From contig JALXAI010000033.1 of assembly GCA_026992215.1 (NCBI GenBank), positions 1 to 8,936 on the forward strand: DNA of 8,936 bases. The letters run 5' to 3'. The notes under the pieces are model-generated. The model did no database searches, was not told the DNA's origin, and was given only the letters and a program-made list of their open reading frames with translations. This DNA comes from Desulfobacterales bacterium. GTDB lineage: Bacteria > Desulfobacterota > Syntrophobacteria > B119-G9. This document shows, piece after piece, positions 6,617-8,936 of this stretch (within the stretch, counting starts at the first letter, position 1; each line of letters begins with the position of its first letter). The position numbers and the translations under genes were made by a program.

Positions 6617-6826
6617 GACTCTTTACTCAAGAATAAGAGCCTGCCCGAGTATTCGACGCCAGCACCTGATTTCCCTTGACCTTGCCTGAGAGCTCCGCAT
6701 ATACTGACAGGTAACGGGTGTGCGCCGACCATCCAAGAGTTTTTGCCAGTGGTCTTCAAGTATCGAGATTTTACCGGTCAGATTTAGCTCCCCGCAAGTC
6801 AATTCGTCAGCATATGGAGCACTCCA

Positions 6827-7051
6827 GTGGAAAAAAGTGAAAACAAAAACAACGTTATATGCTACTGTTTCGGATACACTGAAGAAGATATTATCAGAGA
6901 CTTTATCAAAAACCACGGCTATTCGTCCGTTCTTGAAAAAATCATGGCTGAGAAAAGAGCCGGTATGTGCCGGTGCGCGAAGAAGAACCCGAAGAAGCGG
7001 TGATGCATTTCTGATGTCCGCAAGGTTGTGGAGAAGGCAAGGAACCTCTGA
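6827..7051 (+). CDS. Candidate selenoprotein: small BFD/CopZ-like [2Fe-2S]-binding protein with in-frame TGA (Sec59)
   Basis: This 74-residue frame (counting one selenocysteine) starts at GTG 6827, with GGAG at 6816-6819 and 7-nt spacing. It reads ICYCFGYTEEDI (11-22), then GMCRCAKKNPKKR (46-58), then TGA at 7001-7003, then CISDVRKVVEKARNL and a TGA stop at 7049-7051. Cysteines 12, 14, 48, 50 and 60 follow the C-x-C...C-x-C...NP-x-x-x-CC pattern that I know from BFD-like [2Fe-2S] domains and the CopZ N-terminal domain. The internal TGA falls on the first Cys of the final CC pair, and the family-like tail (usually CC-L-G-D-V) continues after it. A SECIS-like hairpin follows. The product is probably a cytosolic iron-sulfur or redox protein, partner unknown. 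If TGA acts as a stop, a 58-aa fragment lacking the last ligands results. A plus-strand 117-aa frame over the same bases is a shadow. Confidence 0.78.
7008..7036 (+). promoter_or_regulatory. Candidate bacterial SECIS element
   Basis: Downstream of the TGA at 7001-7003 the mRNA can fold into an upper stem TCCGCA (7017-7022)/TGTGGA (7027-7032), six pairs including one G-U, closed by the loop AGGU (7023-7026). A lower stem TTTC (7008-7011)/GAAG (7033-7036) is offset by a 5-nt 5' bulge (7012-7016). The loop begins after 19 nt following the TGA; from memory, the E. coli fdhF SECIS has 17 nt and a loop containing AGGU. A G in the first two loop positions and this spacing match the bacterial SECIS consensus recognised by SelB. 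The fold was worked out by hand. Confidence 0.6.
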
Positions 7052-7055
7052 TCCC

Positions 7056-7083
7056 TTGATAAGATATTTTTAGTGCTTAAATT
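7056..7083 (+). promoter_or_regulatory. Candidate sigma70-type promoter before the phasin gene
   Basis: TTGATA (7056-7061) is followed by 16 nt and TAAATT (7078-7083), matching the consensus boxes at 5/6 and 4/6, in an AT-rich gap about 50 nt before the phasin start. A TTGACA at 7086-7091 is a perfect -35 but has no -10 at suitable spacing. CAAGG/CCTTG (7038-7042/7054-7058) followed by five T from 7067 could be a weak terminator for the preceding gene. Confidence 0.28.
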
Positions 7084-7131
7084 ATTTGACAGAAGAGGTA
7101 TTTATAGATCACAACCGGCAAGGAGGGAAAA

Positions 7132-7446
7132 ATGATGGATCTCATAAATAAAATGTTTCTGACCGGTGTCGGTCTAGCCTTCATGACCAAAGAAAAAATA
7201 GAAGAGATGTCCAGGGAATTAATGGAAAAAGGCAGGCTATCGGAGAAAGAAGGCAGGCAACTCCTTGAAGATCTTCTGAAAAAGTCTGAAAAAGCGAAAA
7301 AAGATATTGAGGCTCAAATCGAGAAGATTGTCAAGGAATCTCTTAAGAAGATGAATATTGCCACCACCGATGATCTTAAAGCCCTTGAAAAAAAGATCAG
7401 AACGCTGGAAAAAAAACTCGAACAAAGCGAGGAGTCCGGGCAATAG
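7132..7446 (+). CDS. Phasin-family / PhaF-like coiled-coil protein
   Basis: This 104-aa protein has a short hydrophobic N-terminal segment (LINKMFLTGVGLAFMTKEKI, about 4-23) followed by a highly charged, continuous helix with heptad-like spacing to the C-terminus. This matches the short phasin or PHA-granule-associated proteins (PhaF-like) of deltaproteobacteria, which pair an apolar surface with a coiled coil. Binding to polyhydroxyalkanoate granules is known for the wider family but not demonstrated for these short forms, and no PHA gene is visible here. AGGAGG at 7121-7126 gives 5-nt spacing to ATG 7132 and 8-nt to ATG 7135, so the second Met may be the true start. The TAG stop is followed directly by the ubiB-like ATG with no gap. 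The coupling suggests a shared role at the membrane or with lipids; that is inference. Confidence 0.75.
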   Translation: MMDLINKMFLTGVGLAFMTKEKIEEMSRELMEKGRLSEKEGRQLLEDLLKKSEKAKKDIEAQIEKIVKESLKKMNIATTDDLKALEKKIRTLEKKLEQSEESGQ

Positions 7447-8936
7447 ATGCTTAGTTTCAAGAAAATTGGTGTGCTCGGGAAAACATACCGGCACATCAAA
7501 AGATACAGGCAGATACTTGTTATACTGTTCAAATACGGCTTCGGGGACCTGGTAGACACTCTTAAAATAGAACAGTATCTCCAGATCGGACTCCAGTTAA
7601 TATCCAGAAAAAAAAGAGAGCATATTGAGAAGCTCACCAGGGTCGAGAGGGTTCGGATGGCCCTGGAAGAACTCGGGCCGACTTTCATCAAATTCGGACA
7701 AATTCTGTCCACCCGTCCGGATCTCATTCCCGTCGAATATATCAAGGAATTGTCGAAGTTGCAGGACCAGGTATCACCCTTCAGCTACGAGGAGGTAAGG
7801 GAGATAATAAGGGCAGAAACAGGGAAATGGCCGGAAGAAATATTCGAAACTTTCCAGAAAACACCTATTGCGGCCGCGTCAATAGGGCAGGTTCATAAGG
7901 CCACCCTGCGTGATTCCGAGGAAGTGGTTATAAAGGTTCAGAGGCCCAACATTCAAAAGATGGTACAGGTTGACCTTGAAATAATGCACCATATTGCTTC
8001 CCTTATGGAAAAACACGTGGAAGAACTCGGTGCATTTCATCCGACCAGGGTGGTAGAAGAATTCGCAAAAAGTATTGCCAAAGAGCTTGACTACACCATT
8101 GAGGCGGCGCACATAGAGCGATTTGCAAAGCAATTTCTGGGGGACGACAGTATATACGTACCGAGGGTTTACAGGGAACTTACTACAGAACGAATCATTA
8201 CCATGGAGTACGTGGACGGGATAAAGGCTTCCGATGTCGACAGGCTCAGGGAAGAAGGCTACGATCTCGAAGTGATAGCCACCAGGGGTGCAGATCTTAT
8301 AATGAAACAGATTTTTATTTACGGCTTTTTCCACGCGGATCCTCATCCAGGCAACATTTTCATTCTGCCCCGCAATGTTATTTGCTATCTCGACTTCGGA
8401 ATGGTCGGCCGTATCACCAGGCAGGAACGACAGGACTTCATTGATATCGTCATCCATATCGTGAAAGAAGATGCAAGAAGGGCAGTGGACGCGATTTTAA
8501 GAATAACCAATTACAGTTCCGAGCCGGACCGGGAAGCTCTTGAACGCGACATAGCAGAGCTCATGGATCAATACCTCTATCTTCCCCTGAAAGATATCAG
8601 GACAGCCAAACTGCTTCAGCAGGCCCTAGAGATTTCATCCAGGCACAAAATTTTTCTCAAGCCTGACCTGTTTTTAATGATGAAAGCCCTCAGCACTTCC
8701 GAAACCCTGGGCCGAATGCTTTACCCCGATTTTAACCTGATTGAACACGCCAGGCCCTTCGTGAGAAAAATCTACCTTGGCCATTTCAGTCCAAGACGTA
8801 TCACGGAAGAATTCCTTGACTCTGGGAGTCAACTTGTAGGGCTGATAAAAGACATTCCCGGCGAGCTACACGATATTTTGAAGCTGACCAAGGAAGGAAA
8901 AATAAAAATCGAATTTGAGCACAGGGGGCTCGATTC
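7447..8936 (+). CDS. ubiB: UbiB/AarF (ABC1) family kinase-like protein, 3' truncated by window edge
   Basis: The frame is open from ATG 7447 to the window end (496 codons) without a stop. Family motifs are intact: KxGQ as K82-F-G-Q85 in FIKFGQILSTRPDLIP, the Ala-rich loop AAASIGQVH (142-150), the nucleotide-binding Lys in VVIKVQ (K163), HADPHPGN (296-303) and DFG (316-318). UbiB/COQ8 proteins are atypical kinase-like ATPases that support biosynthesis or extraction of isoprenoid quinones at the membrane. They are not the hydroxylase named in older annotations. In an anaerobe the substrate may be menaquinone or another prenyl lipid. Full-length homologs are about 550 aa with C-terminal membrane helices, which would lie beyond the window. 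The start directly abuts the phasin stop (7444-7446), with GAGGAG at 7429-7434 as a distant ribosome binding site. Confidence 0.93.
   Translation, partial: MLSFKKIGVLGKTYRHIKRYRQILVILFKYGFGDLVDTLKIEQYLQIGLQLISRKKREHIEKLTRVERVRMALEELGPTFIKFGQILSTRPDLIPVEYIKELSKLQDQVSPFSYEEVREIIRAETGKWPEEIFETFQKTPIAAASIGQVHKATLRDSEEVVIKVQRPNIQKMVQVDLEIMHHIASLMEKHVEELGAFHPTRVVEEFAKSIAKELDYTIEAAHIERFAKQFLGDDSIYVPRVYRELTTERIITMEYVDGIKASDVDRLREEGYDLEVIATRGADLIMKQIFIYGFFHADPHPGNIFILPRNVICYLDFGMVGRITRQERQDFIDIVIHIVKEDARRAVDAILRITNYSSEPDREALERDIAELMDQYLYLPLKDIRTAKLLQQALEISSRHKIFLKPDLFLMMKALSTSETLGRMLYPDFNLIEHARPFVRKIYLGHFSPRRITEEFLDSGSQLVGLIKDIPGELHDILKLTKEGKIKIEFEHRGLD

Larger units (their letters stand above)
6361..6826. 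other. Structured intergenic region between divergent gene sets; no convincing gene
   Basis: This 466-nt stretch separates the minus-strand PilZ cluster from the plus-strand selenoprotein candidate. The half nearest PilZ (6361-6616) is AT-rich and packed with inverted repeats, listed separately. The other half (6617-6826) has no clear motif. Three minus-strand frames each stay open for long stretches but are broken by TGA codons and lack well-supported starts; none matches a family I know. No tRNA, known riboswitch consensus or convincing promoter was found. It most likely holds the PilZ leader and both divergent promoters. Confidence 0.5.

Noticed and set aside
6623..6916. 97-aa minus-strand open frame
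   Set aside because: Its first half is antisense to the selenoprotein candidate. The second half looks mildly protein-like, but no supported start is present.
6720..7073. 117-aa plus-strand open frame
   Set aside because: It overlaps the selenoprotein candidate in another frame, has no family features and no good ribosome binding site. The Cys-motif frame with GTG 6827 explains the region better.
7879..8457. 192-aa minus-strand open frame
   Set aside because: It is antisense to the UbiB motifs (HADPHPGN, DFG) on the plus strand.
1..8936. CRISPR array, insertion sequence, tRNA or rRNA
   Set aside because: No regularly spaced repeats, transposase-like frames, terminal repeats or cloverleaf-type sequences were found by eye.

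Overview
The window looks like chromosomal DNA of a Gram-negative bacterium, most likely a deltaproteobacterium (Desulfobacterota, perhaps Syntrophobacteria-like). This is inferred from the mfd-surA pair, the c-di-GMP genes, a short phasin next to a ubiB-type kinase, heavy AGA/AGG arginine codon use, and a probable selenoprotein gene. No search could be run, so the taxon is a judgement.

Layout. (1) 1-2615, plus strand: the C-terminal half of the transcription-repair coupling factor Mfd, overlapping by 20 nt a secreted SurA-type parvulin chaperone. (2) 2635-6360, minus strand, read right to left: a PilZ-domain protein, an unrecognised 154-aa protein, a soluble GGDEF diguanylate cyclase, and a lytic transglycosylase that starts 1 nt after the cyclase stop. 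This set combines synthesis of c-di-GMP, a likely c-di-GMP receptor and a wall-cutting enzyme, so a link to envelope or motility control is plausible. (3) 6361-6826: about 466 nt with no convincing gene but many inverted repeats, probably holding the leader of the minus-strand cluster. (4) 6827-8936, plus strand: a small Cys-rich [2Fe-2S]-type protein, a short phasin-like coiled-coil protein, and a UbiB/ABC1-family kinase-like protein running off the window.

The most notable result is the small gene at 6827-7051. Its frame is interrupted by one TGA at 7001-7003, at the place where BFD/CopZ-like [2Fe-2S] proteins carry the first cysteine of a C-C pair. The family-like sequence continues in frame after the TGA. 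A bacterial SECIS-like hairpin with an AGGU loop lies 19 nt beyond it. Nearby genes use TGA as an ordinary stop, so this fits selenocysteine insertion rather than a changed code. Conventional gene calling would truncate or miss this gene.

Other points of interest are a PilZ domain split by a long helical insertion, a possible frameshift at the end of the 154-aa gene, a 12-bp inverted repeat covering that gene's ribosome binding site, and the structured intergenic region with a second, weaker TGA-interrupted Cys-rich frame.
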